Assembly (NCBI GenBank): GCA_964404255.1
Contig: CAYOJJ010000018.1
Coordinates: forward strand, 1 to 64,000
Reading direction: 5' to 3'
Source: JAFDZW01 sp964404255
GTDB taxonomy: Bacteria > Bacteroidota > Ignavibacteria > Palsa-1295
DNA length: 64,000 bases
Under the pieces are notes generated by a model that had not been told where the DNA came from, ran no database searches, and saw only the letters and a program-made list of their open reading frames with translations. Below are positions 37,369 through 45,856 of this stretch, in pieces. The translations under genes were made by a program, and so were the position numbers. Within the stretch, counting starts at the first letter, position 1. The number at the start of each line of letters is the position of its first letter.

Positions 37369-38622
37369 ATCTTTTATCCGTTTTACATAGCTGGCCGCTT
37401 TATCCGGCATCGTCGCAATGACGAACAGGGAAATCCGTCAAAGAAACGGTTCGTCTCTTTCATTATTGCTATCGCCATTGGGGCAGTAGGTCTTGGAACA
37501 GCTACCCTTATCGTAGCGCTTTCCATTCTTTCCGGATTTGAAAAGACACTAACCAATAACGTGATCGGTTATACAGCCCATGCCGAGATCAGTTCATTTG
37601 GCAATCGCCCCCTGCCGGATTATCCTACTACTTTACGAATATTACCGAAGAAATTCCAGCACGTAAAAACGATCGTGCCGATGGTCGAGCAGGAAGTAGT
37701 ACTGCGCAGTTCGAAGGGGATAGCCGGAGTCGTTATGCAGGGAGTACCGGTCGGTGATTCACTTACGCTGGCCTTTAAGCGTTTGAAATATGGCCGGGCG
37801 CCTTCGGATCAATATAGCGATTCTATTCCTGAAGTAATTCTTAGCAGCGGGACTGCCAAAGAACTGCATACCGATACCGGAAAGATCATTACCGTCTTTC
37901 GGTTTTTTGAAGGGATGCAAAGCCGCGAAGATGTCATTAGTAATCTTATGCGCTTCCGGGTCGTCGGTATTTTCGAAACCGGAATGACCGAATACGATAA
38001 CAGCCTCTCCTATACCACTCTTGCTTCGGCACAGCATTTACGCAGAATCAGCCCGACACAGGTTAGCGGCTTCCGTTTACTTGTCGATGATCTGAACCAG
38101 GTTAATGAGATCAGTTCGAGTATCCGCCGCTACCTTCCCTATCCCTATTTCATCCAGACGGTCTATGAAATGTACCCGACCATCTTTGGCTGGATCGAAC
38201 TACAAAAAAAGCCGATTCCCATTATTCTCGGATTGATCATTATTGTGGCGGCCTTTAATGTCATTTCGACCTTGCTCATTCTGGTGATCGAAAAGACGCG
38301 CCAGATCGGGGTACTGAAATCGCTCGGCGCGGCAAATGCATCTATTCTTTCTATCTTTGTTTCCGAAGGCGCTTATATTGCTGTTACCGGTACGATTATC
38401 GGAAATATAATTGCCTTTGTGCTTTGCTATTTACAATTGCATTATCAATTCTTCAAACTCCGTGCCGATATCTATTTTATGCCAAGCGTCCCGATTTCCA
38501 TTGAATGGCAGCACTATGTAATTGTAAGTGCCATTGCACTGACGATCACTATCACTTCTGCCATTATACCGGCGCGAATTGCTACGAAGATCACTCCAAT
38601 TAAAGCGTTAAAATTCGGATGA
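37369..38622 (+). CDS. LolC/LolE-family lipoprotein-releasing ABC permease (non-standard start)
   Basis: This is an FtsX-like permease that extracts lipoproteins from the inner membrane for delivery to LolA. The N-terminal helix region reads FYPFYIAGRFIRHRR, then GAVGLGTATLIVALSILSGF. The C-terminal FtsX domain includes AAFNVISTLLILVIEKTRQI, GVLKSLGA and ARIATKITPIKALKFG. The first ATG/GTG/TTG in frame is GTG at 37561, which would delete the first transmembrane helix. Family length (about 415 aa) and homology require a start near 37342-37369, where only ATT (37342) or ATC (37369) exist. I give the ATC start as the best fit. An undetected base error is the alternative. The stop overlaps mutT (ATGA). 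Confidence 0.8.
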   Translation: MFYPFYIAGRFIRHRRNDEQGNPSKKRFVSFIIAIAIGAVGLGTATLIVALSILSGFEKTLTNNVIGYTAHAEISSFGNRPLPDYPTTLRILPKKFQHVKTIVPMVEQEVVLRSSKGIAGVVMQGVPVGDSLTLAFKRLKYGRAPSDQYSDSIPEVILSSGTAKELHTDTGKIITVFRFFEGMQSREDVISNLMRFRVVGIFETGMTEYDNSLSYTTLASAQHLRRISPTQVSGFRLLVDDLNQVNEISSSIRRYLPYPYFIQTVYEMYPTIFGWIELQKKPIPIILGLIIIVAAFNVISTLLILVIEKTRQIGVLKSLGAANASILSIFVSEGAYIAVTGTIIGNIIAFVLCYLQLHYQFFKLRADIYFMPSVPISIEWQHYVIVSAIALTITITSAIIPARIATKITPIKALKFG

Positions 38623-39023
38623 TACCGGTTGAAGTCGTAACGGCGTTATTGATCAGAGACGGTAAAGTTCTTATGGGCGAACGCCATGAGAAAAAGCTCT
38701 ACCCTTTTCATTGGGAGTTTCCAGGTGGGAAAGTTGAGTCGAACGAGACATTACTTGAAGCCCTGAAGCGCGAACTTACCGAAGAACTTGAAATAGAGCT
38801 GGTATCAGCCGCCCCCTATTTCGAAGATACGATGACCTATTCGAATGGCATCACCTATCATGTAACATTCTTCGTCGTTACAGAATTTATTGGCGAACCC
38901 CAAAATACCGAGTTCAATGCCATCGGCTGGTTCGATGCAGAAACGCTACCATCACTACAGCATTTAAGCGGTAATAAAGCTATCCTCGATAGATTATTTT
39001 CCGAAGGAATTCCGGCACAGTGA
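38619..39023 (+). CDS. mutT: 8-oxo-dGTP diphosphatase (MutT-type Nudix)
   Basis: The 134-aa protein removes 8-oxo-dGTP from the nucleotide pool. The Nudix box GGKVESNETLLEALKRELTE is followed by ELEIE. The surrounding LYPFHWEFPGGK and late FNAIGWFDAETLP match MutT. The ATG overlaps the permease stop by 4 bases. The gene is followed by mutY and ogg, making a three-gene oxidised-guanine repair set. Confidence 0.92.
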   Translation: MIPVEVVTALLIRDGKVLMGERHEKKLYPFHWEFPGGKVESNETLLEALKRELTEELEIELVSAAPYFEDTMTYSNGITYHVTFFVVTEFIGEPQNTEFNAIGWFDAETLPSLQHLSGNKAILDRLFSEGIPAQ

Positions 39024-39943
39024 GAAAACAGCAACGAGAACGGCTGCTGGAAGCGCGGCGTCTTCTGTTGCGGTGGCACAATAATAATGCCCGGCCTTTT
39101 TCCTGGCGCGGGAAAATTCGAGATCCGTATTCCGTTCTCTTATGCGAACTCATGGGCCAGCAAACCCAGGCTACCCGTATCGAAGAATACCTTAAGCGCT
39201 TTTTAAGTCATTTCACTTCCCCATCGGAGCTTGCTGCAGCTTCACAGCCTCAGATTCTTCGCCTGTGGCAAGGTCTCGGTTATAACCGCCGCGCTATTAA
39301 TCTGCACCGGGCAATGAAAGCGATCGCTACCGATCATAATAATACAGTCCCGAATAATTACGAACAGTTACTCGATTTACCGGGCGTTGGTCCTTATACG
39401 GCAAAAGCGGTGCTTGTCTTTGCATACGAAGAACCTTATTCTGCTATCGATGTGAATGTCAGCCGCGTAATTACAAGGCTTTATTCCCGGACGACCAAAC
39501 ATGAGACGCTGCTACCTATAAAACAGGTGGAAGAAATCGCCGATAGTATTTTACCGAAAAAGCAGGTAAGAGCCTGGCATGAAGCGCTAATGGATCTCGG
39601 TGCAATGATTTGCATAAAGCGAGCGCCGAAATGCAATAGCTGTCCGTTAAAAGAAGTCTGTCCTTCAACTGGCCTTGGCACGAAGCAACGTAAAGATAAA
39701 ATCCCGGCCAATCGTACTGTGGAAAAGCTGTATTTCGAACATCCGAAGCGTATCTGGCGCGGAAGGGTCTTAAAATATATCAGTAATAATTCCGGTGCGA
39801 GCCGGCAGGCAATTGGCGCATATCTTCGAAAGAATTTCAATCTGAATCCCGCACAAAGCACGACCATTTTATCGCTTGTGCTCCCCGAGCTCAAAGAAGA
39901 AGGATTCATACAGATCATGGGCAGGAGGATAGAACTTGCCTGA
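39020..39943 (+). CDS. mutY: A/G-specific adenine glycosylase
   Basis: The 307-aa HhH-GPD glycosylase removes adenine mispaired with 8-oxoG. The catalytic Glu43 lies in LLCELMGQQTQ and Asp144 in YSAIDVNVSRV. The HhH hairpin is LPGVGPYTAKAV, and the iron-sulfur cluster uses C-x6-C-x2-C-x5-C (CIKRAPKCNSCPLKEVC). It lacks the C-terminal Nudix-like 8-oxoG recognition domain and has instead a short winged-helix tail (RGRVLKYISNNSGASRQAIG), as in the short actinobacterial-type MutY. The start is GTG, overlapping the mutT stop. Confidence 0.9.
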   Translation: MRKQQRERLLEARRLLLRWHNNNARPFSWRGKIRDPYSVLLCELMGQQTQATRIEEYLKRFLSHFTSPSELAAASQPQILRLWQGLGYNRRAINLHRAMKAIATDHNNTVPNNYEQLLDLPGVGPYTAKAVLVFAYEEPYSAIDVNVSRVITRLYSRTTKHETLLPIKQVEEIADSILPKKQVRAWHEALMDLGAMICIKRAPKCNSCPLKEVCPSTGLGTKQRKDKIPANRTVEKLYFEHPKRIWRGRVLKYISNNSGASRQAIGAYLRKNFNLNPAQSTTILSLVLPELKEEGFIQIMGRRIELA

Positions 39944-40562
39944 GCTTCCCGAACCCTGGAAAAGCGCATATCAGGCAAGCACGGACGCTATTAAAAACAG
40001 GCTCTCCGATTTTGCCGCTATTCCAAGAGAAGAGTATTTTTACGAGTTAATCTTTTGTATTCTCACTCCGCAATCAAGTGCAAGAAATGCCGAAGCTACA
40101 ATAGCTAAGTTACAAACAGGTGCATTTTTTGAGAAGGGGTTCGATCCCACGGAAGTACTTCGCCATAGCGAGCACTATATTCGTTTTCATAATACAAAAG
40201 CGAGAAGATTACTTCGCATTCGTGAGGAATATTCGGATATTGTTGCTTTAATAGCAGCCGAATATGAAGACCCCATTGCTTTCAGGCAACAGTTGAGAGA
40301 AAAAGTACCGGGATTCGGGTTAAAAGAAACATCACATTTTTTACGCAATATCGGTTTTCGGAATTTTGCTATTTTAGACCGACATATTTTAAAGCATCTT
40401 CAGCGGCTGGACGTAATAAAAAGTATTCCCACAAGCATGACCGATAAGCAGTACTTATCCATAGAGGAAAAATGGAAAAAATATGCGAAGGAAATTGGCA
40501 TCCCACTCGATGAACTCGATCTGCTGTTTTGGAGTATGGAAACCGGAGAAATTCGAAAGTGA
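39936..40562 (+). CDS. ogg: 8-oxoguanine DNA glycosylase/lyase, archaeal Ogg2 type
   Basis: The 208-aa bifunctional glycosylase/AP-lyase closely follows the archaeal Ogg2 pattern: ELIFCILTPQSSARNAEATI, HNTKARRLLRIREEY, GFGLKETSHFLRNIGF, AILDRHIL and LDELDLLFWSMETGEIRK. Lys130 (Schiff base) and Asp148 are in place. It excises 8-oxoG opposite C, the role MutM (Fpg) plays in E. coli. The start is TTG at 39936, chosen because GGCAGGAGG lies 7-15 bases upstream inside mutY. The 8-base overlap with mutY indicates coupled translation. The convergent ribBA gene ends 3 bases later. Confidence 0.9.
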   Translation: MPELPEPWKSAYQASTDAIKNRLSDFAAIPREEYFYELIFCILTPQSSARNAEATIAKLQTGAFFEKGFDPTEVLRHSEHYIRFHNTKARRLLRIREEYSDIVALIAAEYEDPIAFRQQLREKVPGFGLKETSHFLRNIGFRNFAILDRHILKHLQRLDVIKSIPTSMTDKQYLSIEEKWKKYAKEIGIPLDELDLLFWSMETGEIRK

Positions 40563-40564
40563 GC

Positions 40565-41812
40565 TTACGGGGTATCGGTTATCGTATGCTCGATGAGGCC
40601 CTCGATGCCATGAGAATGGCCGCCCAATAAATGTCCTAATTTTTTGCGCTTGGTTTCCAGATAAGCAGCATTTGCTTCGCCGGCCGGAATATCGATCGGT
40701 ACTCTTCCAACTACTTCCAACCCATAACTACCGAGGCCAACGATCTTTTTCGGATTATTAGTCAGAAGTTTCATTTTATTAATACCGAGATCGGCAAGTA
40801 TCTGCGCGCCAATGCCATAATCACGAAGATCGGCCTTGAAGCCCAATGCTTCATTCGCTTCAACGGTATCCTTGCCTTCTTCCTGAAGTTTGTATGCCTT
40901 CAACTTATTGGCTAAACCAATACCACGTCCTTCCTGACGCATATACAGCACTACCCCACGCCCTGCTTTTTCTACCATCATCATGGCGGCATGAAGCTGA
41001 TCCTGGCAATCGCATCGAAGCGAGCCAAGGGTATCACCGGTAAAACACTCCGAGTGCACGCGTACCAATGGCGGCTCTCCAGTAGCTACATCGCCTTTTG
41101 TTAAAGCAATATGCTCTTTACCATCGACCTTGTTTTTATATAGATGAAGCTTGAAATCGCCATAGTAGGTTGGTAGCATCACCTCTACAACTTTTTCGAT
41201 AAGCTTTTCGCGCTCGGTGCGGTACTTGATAAGATCCTGCACCGATATGATCTTCATATCGTGCTCATCGGCGATCTTGCGAAGCTGGGGTAAGCGCGCC
41301 ATGGTCCCATCCTCATTGAGTATCTCTACAAGTACTCCTGCAGGATAAAAACCAGCCATGCGGGCAAGATCGACTGCTGCCTCAGTATGCCCTGCCCGGC
41401 GAAGCACTCCTTCATCGACAGCTCGAAGCGGGAAAATATGTCCCGGCCGCGCGAAATCCCGCGAACCGGCAGAAGGATTGGCTAAAGCACGAACCGTTGC
41501 GGCCCTATCGCTGACGGAGACGCCGGTGGTAGTACCATGTACATAATCGACCGTGACCGTGAAGGGCGTACCATGCAAAGCAGTATTGACATCGACCATC
41601 ATTGAAAGATCGAGATCGCGGGCTCTCGCTTCGGTGATCGGCGCACAGACCACTCCGCGGCCATAGCGGGTCATGAAGTTGATCGTTTCCGGAGTCGTTA
41701 CTTCGGCAGCCGTAATAAAATCGCCTTCGTTTTCCCTGTCTTCGTCATCGACAACAATGACAAGCTTGCCTTTTTTTATATCGGCTATTGCAGCATCGAT
41801 CGAATCGAGCAT
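40565..41812 (-). CDS. ribBA: Bifunctional 3,4-dihydroxy-2-butanone-4-phosphate synthase / GTP cyclohydrolase II
   Basis: The 415-aa product makes both precursors for riboflavin. Residues 1-200 are the DHBP synthase domain (VDDEDRENEGDFITAAE, RYGRGVVCAP, RAGHTEAAVDLARMAG). The rest is GTP cyclohydrolase II, with the zinc motif CFTGDTLGSLRCDC and the loop YMRQEGRGIGLANKLKAY. The last gene of the gdhA-to-ribBA run, it follows yajC by 32 bases. No FMN riboswitch fits in that gap, so control must be at the operon head. Confidence 0.96.
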   Translation of the reverse strand: MLDSIDAAIADIKKGKLVIVVDDEDRENEGDFITAAEVTTPETINFMTRYGRGVVCAPITEARARDLDLSMMVDVNTALHGTPFTVTVDYVHGTTTGVSVSDRAATVRALANPSAGSRDFARPGHIFPLRAVDEGVLRRAGHTEAAVDLARMAGFYPAGVLVEILNEDGTMARLPQLRKIADEHDMKIISVQDLIKYRTEREKLIEKVVEVMLPTYYGDFKLHLYKNKVDGKEHIALTKGDVATGEPPLVRVHSECFTGDTLGSLRCDCQDQLHAAMMMVEKAGRGVVLYMRQEGRGIGLANKLKAYKLQEEGKDTVEANEALGFKADLRDYGIGAQILADLGINKMKLLTNNPKKIVGLGSYGLEVVGRVPIDIPAGEANAAYLETKRKKLGHLLGGHSHGIEGLIEHTITDTP

Positions 41813-41844
41813 GGCCTTCCCTCTCTATAAAACCTGGAAAATTC

Positions 41845-42174
41845 TTATTTAGGGATGATCGCCGTTACAGCAGTCTTTTCAAAACGGATCTTGGTATTTT
41901 CAGCAACTTCTACCAAGATAGTCTTATCTTCGAGAGCGGTAATTTTTCCATGCATGCCGCCGGAAAGGATTACCTTGTCTCCTTTATCCATCTTAGAAAG
42001 CTGTTCATCGCGCTCTTTCTGGCGTTTGCGCTGCGGACGGAGGATCATAAAATAGAAGATCAACCCGATAGAGGCGAACATAATAAGTGTGGAAGTAAGG
42101 CTGGAAGCCGGGTCCTGCCCTCCACCCTGGGGTGCCATTAAAATAACGGCAAGAGAAGATAAATTCATGGTCAT
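41845..42174 (-). CDS. yajC: Preprotein translocase auxiliary subunit YajC
   Basis: The 109-aa single-pass membrane protein associates with SecDF. The helix is LIMFASIGLIFYFMILRPQR, followed by the YajC core KRQKERDEQLSKMDKGDKVI and the beta segment LSGGMHGKITALEDKTILVE. ATG at 42174 or 42168 could be used. Its position just after tgt is the classical tgt-yajC synteny, although secDF is not next to it here. Confidence 0.94.
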   Translation of the reverse strand: MTMNLSSLAVILMAPQGGGQDPASSLTSTLIMFASIGLIFYFMILRPQRKRQKERDEQLSKMDKGDKVILSGGMHGKITALEDKTILVEVAENTKIRFEKTAVTAIIPK

Positions 42175-42234
42175 AAATTAGTTAGATTAATAAAACAGAT
42201 ATCGGGCTCAAAACATTCTTCCCGGCGAAACTGC

Positions 42235-43362
42235 CTATTTTATTGCAGTATATTGTCCTATAAAAGCGGCTTTCCATGAGATAAAGGTGCCATCAAGAAT
42301 AGCCTGCCTTGCTTCGCGAACAAGCTGCTGGTAAAAAGAGATATTGTGCATGGTAGCAAGAACAGCTCCAAGGATTTCACCGCAGGTAAAGAGATGGCTC
42401 AGATAGGCCTTTGAAAAATTAGTTGAAGCATAGGAATCAGTATGCTCATCGATAGGGCTAAAATCCGTTTTATATTTTGAGTTCTTTATATTTATCTTTC
42501 CATTGCGCGTAAAGAGTTGCCCGTTTCGTGCATTTCTGCTTGGTAAAACACAATCGAACATATCGACTCCGCGCGCGATGCACTCGATAAGATCAAGCGG
42601 TGTACCCACACCCATGAGATACCGTGGCTTAGCCGGCGGAAGGACATCGGTGGTGATATCGGTAACATCGTACATCACTTCATTTGGCTCACCGACGGCC
42701 AGACCACCGATAGCATAACCGAACGTATCGAGAGCCATCAGTTCTTCGGCGCAGCGTGTACGAAGATCGGGATGCACACCTCCCTGCACTATCAGAAAGA
42801 GGGCTTGCTCATAGCCATGTTTAGGTGTTGTCGCATGAAAATGAGTTACGGCACGATGAGCCCAGCGGATCGTCCGTTCGACAGCCTTTTCAACAATCTT
42901 ACGCTCTGCATTCGAAGGAGGGCATTCATCGAGAACCATCATAATATCAGGCCCAAGATCGCGCTCGATCTCAATAACTTTTTCCGGAGTGAAGATATGT
43001 TTTGAACCATCGAGATGGCTCTTAAAGGTTACTTCTTCATCGGTGATCTTTCTCAGATCTCCTAAAGAATATATCTGATACCCCCCGGAATCAGTAAGGA
43101 CGGCTCCCTGCCAGTTGGCAAACTTATGAATGCCACCTGCTTCCCGGACGATCTCTGTACCCGGACGAAGATATAAGTGGTAAGCATTCCCGAGGCATAT
43201 TCTCGCGCCGGTTTCCCAGAGATCACGAGGTGTTAGAGATTTTACGGTTGCCAGCGTTCCAACCGGCATAAAACATGGTGTTTCGATCTTCCCATGATCG
43301 GTTTCAAGAAGCGATGCCCGTGCTTTGCTCGTTGGATCGGTATGAAGAACCGTAAAGTTCAC
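42235..43362 (-). CDS. tgt: tRNA-guanine transglycosylase
   Basis: The 375-aa enzyme exchanges G34 for preQ1 in tRNAs with GUN anticodons. Active-site features are MLTDSGG-type LTDSGGYQIYSL and VDMFDCVLPSRNARNGQLFT. The zinc site is missing: where E. coli has PECDCYTCKNYSRAYL, this protein has EHTDSYASTNFSKAYL, replacing all three cysteines; the His in TMHNISFY remains. I recall the same loss in Bacteroidota homologues, so it is probably lineage-specific and the enzyme active. The start is GTG, overlapping the ABC gene stop (GTGA). Confidence 0.93.
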   Translation of the reverse strand: MNFTVLHTDPTSKARASLLETDHGKIETPCFMPVGTLATVKSLTPRDLWETGARICLGNAYHLYLRPGTEIVREAGGIHKFANWQGAVLTDSGGYQIYSLGDLRKITDEEVTFKSHLDGSKHIFTPEKVIEIERDLGPDIMMVLDECPPSNAERKIVEKAVERTIRWAHRAVTHFHATTPKHGYEQALFLIVQGGVHPDLRTRCAEELMALDTFGYAIGGLAVGEPNEVMYDVTDITTDVLPPAKPRYLMGVGTPLDLIECIARGVDMFDCVLPSRNARNGQLFTRNGKINIKNSKYKTDFSPIDEHTDSYASTNFSKAYLSHLFTCGEILGAVLATMHNISFYQQLVREARQAILDGTFISWKAAFIGQYTAIK

Positions 43363-44012
43363 TGTTGCGAAGTATAGGGTAATAAGGGAAGCGAACGATG
43401 CGCTAATGCAACTTCAGCAGCATCGTTGGTCGCGATAAAAATAATAGACCCATTTTCAGCAGAACGTCTGATCTGCTCGTATAATCTTTCATTACCATTA
43501 GCATCAAGATTCGACCCCGGCTCATCGAGAAAGAGGAAGGGTGGGTCGGAGATGAAGGCCATCGCCAGTTTCACCCGCTGTTGCATTCCCGAACTATAAA
43601 ACTTAACCTGACGGGCACTGCCTGCGATCGCTGCATCCAAGCCAAGAGTGGTTAGTAATGAAATCGCTGCATCGGAAGAAAGCGAAGCGCCGCGCAATTC
43701 AAAAATAAATTGCAGATGTTCGATCGCCGAAAGTTCGCCATAGAGCTCAAGATATGGCGCCGCATAACCGATAGAGCGTTTAATCGCATCTTCATCAAGT
43801 ACCGTATTATCGCTCGAGAGAGCTATTGTGCCTTTTGTCGGCTCCAGTACTTTAGCGAGAATCTTCAGAAGAGTAGATTTTCCGGTGCCATTGGAGCCTG
43901 TAATAGCTACGATCTCTCCCGAATGAACCTCTATATCAATTGGAGCAAACAACGGCCGGGCGCTGAAGCGCTTAAGGATTCCGGAAGCAGAGATCGAGAC
44001 TCTTCGCCCCAC
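43359..44012 (-). CDS. ABC transporter ATP-binding protein (CcmA-like)
   Basis: The 217-aa ATPase has Walker A ITGSNGTGKSTLLK. The signature is YSSGMQQRVKLAMAF and Walker B PPFLFLDEPGSNLD. The short length and the YSSGM signature resemble CcmA, the heme-exporter ATPase of cytochrome c maturation, but no CcmB or other permease is adjacent. It therefore works with a membrane subunit encoded elsewhere, and its substrate is unproven. It overlaps tgt by 4 bases and follows the thioesterase gene by 9. Confidence 0.85.
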   Translation of the reverse strand: MGRRVSISASGILKRFSARPLFAPIDIEVHSGEIVAITGSNGTGKSTLLKILAKVLEPTKGTIALSSDNTVLDEDAIKRSIGYAAPYLELYGELSAIEHLQFIFELRGASLSSDAAISLLTTLGLDAAIAGSARQVKFYSSGMQQRVKLAMAFISDPPFLFLDEPGSNLDANGNERLYEQIRRSAENGSIIFIATNDAAEVALAHRSLPLLPYTSQQ

Positions 44013-44021
44013 AATAACTGA

Positions 44022-44540
44022 TTACTTCCCTTTTTTCGACAGCGACTTCTGCTCGCCCGCCTCGATAGCTCTGCGGCGTGCCAGGCGGTCTTTACGCCGG
44101 ACCTGTGCAGCATTAAAACGCCGTTTCTCGTCTTTCGAAACAGGATTGAGCGGAGGAACCGGTACCGGGTGACCTATTTCATCGATCGCAACGAAGGTTA
44201 AATATCCCGTATTCACATGACGGTGATAGCCGGTATGTATATCTTCAACTTCGACGCGCACGCCAACTTCCATCGAGGTATTGAACGCACGATTGACACT
44301 GGCTCGTAGATGGACGACTTGGCCAAGTTTTACCGGCCCGAGGAAATTGATCTCATCCACGCTCGCCGTAACGCATACTTTGCCGGAATGCTTGGCAGCG
44401 GCAAGTGCTGCACAAATATCCATCCAATGCATCAGGGTACCACCTCGCAAATTACCAAGCTGGTTCGTATCGTTCGGCAGAACGAGCTCGGTCATTTCGA
44501 TCTGGGATTCGCGTACTTTTTTCGGTCTCGTGGTTCTCAT
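44022..44540 (-). CDS. Acyl-CoA thioesterase (hotdog fold)
   Basis: The 172-aa cytoplasmic hotdog-fold thioesterase is of the BACH/YciA type. The catalytic region reads LPNDTNQLGNLRGGTLMHWM, followed by the helix DICAALAAAKHSG and then VNEVD-like ASVDEINFLGPVKLGQVV. It hydrolyses acyl-CoA to free acid and CoA, and chain specificity is unknown. It overlaps bamD by 4 bases (ATGA). The Lys/Arg-rich tail (RRKDRLARRRAIEAGEQKSL) is a common family ending. Confidence 0.9.
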   Translation of the reverse strand: MRTTRPKKVRESQIEMTELVLPNDTNQLGNLRGGTLMHWMDICAALAAAKHSGKVCVTASVDEINFLGPVKLGQVVHLRASVNRAFNTSMEVGVRVEVEDIHTGYHRHVNTGYLTFVAIDEIGHPVPVPPLNPVSKDEKRRFNAAQVRRKDRLARRRAIEAGEQKSLSKKGK

Positions 44541-45310
44541 TTTAAAGAAAGCTGCTGGCGTAATGCTAACGCTCGTTGGCGCTGTGCCGGCGTTGCCGTA
44601 GATAAAAATCGTTCGTCAAAAGCAAGGATCGCATCCTGCGCTTCTTTATTTTTCTTTCGGCCAAATTGTACTTCTGCAATCCGCAATTGAGCCTCGATTG
44701 CCGAGGGAGTGTCGTAATAATTATCGATCACTCTGCCAAAATATTGTAGAGCCGATTTATTATCAAGGAGCTTTATATATAATTCAGCCGAAAGTAATAT
44801 CTTCAAGGCCTGCTTATTCCTGAGATCCGATATCCTGGTCTCGGCACTATCGAGCAATGATTTCGGAGCAGTGGAATAATCGCGCAAAAAGGTCTGGTAT
44901 TCGTTGATCGCCGATTGGGTATAGGTTTGATCAAGCTCGGCACGCGGGGAAAGCTGGTCGTAACTTGAAGCAATCATATACTGTGCCCGCGGAGCCAGTG
45001 GAGAACTCGGATAATTTCTGCGAAGCGTTCTGAAATCGACTACCGCGCTGATGTAGGTGCCACTATTATAGCGAGCCATTCCTTCAAGGAACGTTGCTTC
45101 TGCAGCATAATCGGAACTTGGGGCTTGCAGACGGATCTCATCGAAGATCGCAATGGCTTCAAGCCACTTCTCATCCTGGTATTGCTTTTTGCCTTCGGCA
45201 AGGCGCTGCTCGATCGGGGTCGAACCAGCCGTCTGGGAAGGCTTTGAACCACCGCAACTGCCGAGCAATGCGGCAAAAAGACTAACGATAATTAAGTATT
45301 GTACCTTCAC
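44537..45310 (-). CDS. bamD: Outer membrane assembly lipoprotein BamD
   Basis: The 257-aa lipoprotein (anchor Cys at FAALLGSCGG) consists of TPR repeats: QYQDEKWLEAIAIFDEIRLQ, YNSGTYISAVVDFRTLRRNY, then SPLAPRAQYMIASSYDQLSP. It helps BamA insert beta-barrel proteins into the outer membrane. The start is GTG at 45310. It sits 3 bases after the unknown membrane protein gene, which could therefore be an envelope assembly factor. BamA is not in the window. Confidence 0.92.
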   Translation of the reverse strand: MKVQYLIIVSLFAALLGSCGGSKPSQTAGSTPIEQRLAEGKKQYQDEKWLEAIAIFDEIRLQAPSSDYAAEATFLEGMARYNSGTYISAVVDFRTLRRNYPSSPLAPRAQYMIASSYDQLSPRAELDQTYTQSAINEYQTFLRDYSTAPKSLLDSAETRISDLRNKQALKILLSAELYIKLLDNKSALQYFGRVIDNYYDTPSAIEAQLRIAEVQFGRKKNKEAQDAILAFDERFLSTATPAQRQRALALRQQLSLK

Positions 45311-45313
45311 AGA

Positions 45314-45856
45314 TCAGCTTCGGATCATGAAAAATAATGCCACTATAACTACTGCCCCGACAGAAACAAGCACTGGCTGGGCTGTCGATTCCCAAAAGCC
45401 TTCCTCTTTTCCCTTGGGGCCAGTTATTGTACGCCCGGAGGAAATAATTGTATCACAAAACAAAGGATGATTAGAGGAAAAATGGATCTCCATATCCGAT
45501 GCGACCATTGTACCTTTTAAGGTGATCGAGCCACATAAGAAGGTCCGACCGTCGGGCGCATAGCTTTGATCGAGCCGGCGTTCTATCCTATCGAACCGTA
45601 CCGAAAGCGACGCCCCGGTAATGGTGATCGGTTCATGAGAAAAGAAAGACGAATCGTCGTTGGAATATGACAGCGAATAAGAATGCGAACCAAGCGAATA
45701 GACCCGTTCTACCGAATCGAGAAATTTCCTGATGACGGGTTTACCTTCGCTAATAAATCTCGGATCCGAAAACTGAGTGGTCTGAGCTAAGCCATTGGCC
45801 CTTGCACAAACAAGGGCCAATAGCATAAGCACTACGATTCGGATTCCGCCAGGCAT
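45314..45856 (-). CDS. Hypothetical envelope protein co-transcribed with bamD
   Basis: I do not recognise this 180-aa protein. It has an N-terminal signal peptide (IRIVVLMLLALVCARANGLA) and one C-terminal membrane helix (PVLVSVGAVVIVALFFMIRS). The domain between them is beta-rich, with two cysteines that could pair (FLCGSITLKG and LFCDTIISSG). The start ATG shares its A with the gdhA stop (TAATG). It lies 3 bases upstream of bamD, so a role near outer membrane assembly is possible but speculative. Confidence 0.7.
   Translation of the reverse strand: MPGGIRIVVLMLLALVCARANGLAQTTQFSDPRFISEGKPVIRKFLDSVERVYSLGSHSYSLSYSNDDSSFFSHEPITITGASLSVRFDRIERRLDQSYAPDGRTFLCGSITLKGTMVASDMEIHFSSNHPLFCDTIISSGRTITGPKGKEEGFWESTAQPVLVSVGAVVIVALFFMIRS

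Noticed and set aside
41813..41844. FMN riboswitch ahead of ribBA
   Set aside because: Only 32 bases separate yajC and ribBA, too few for the aptamer.
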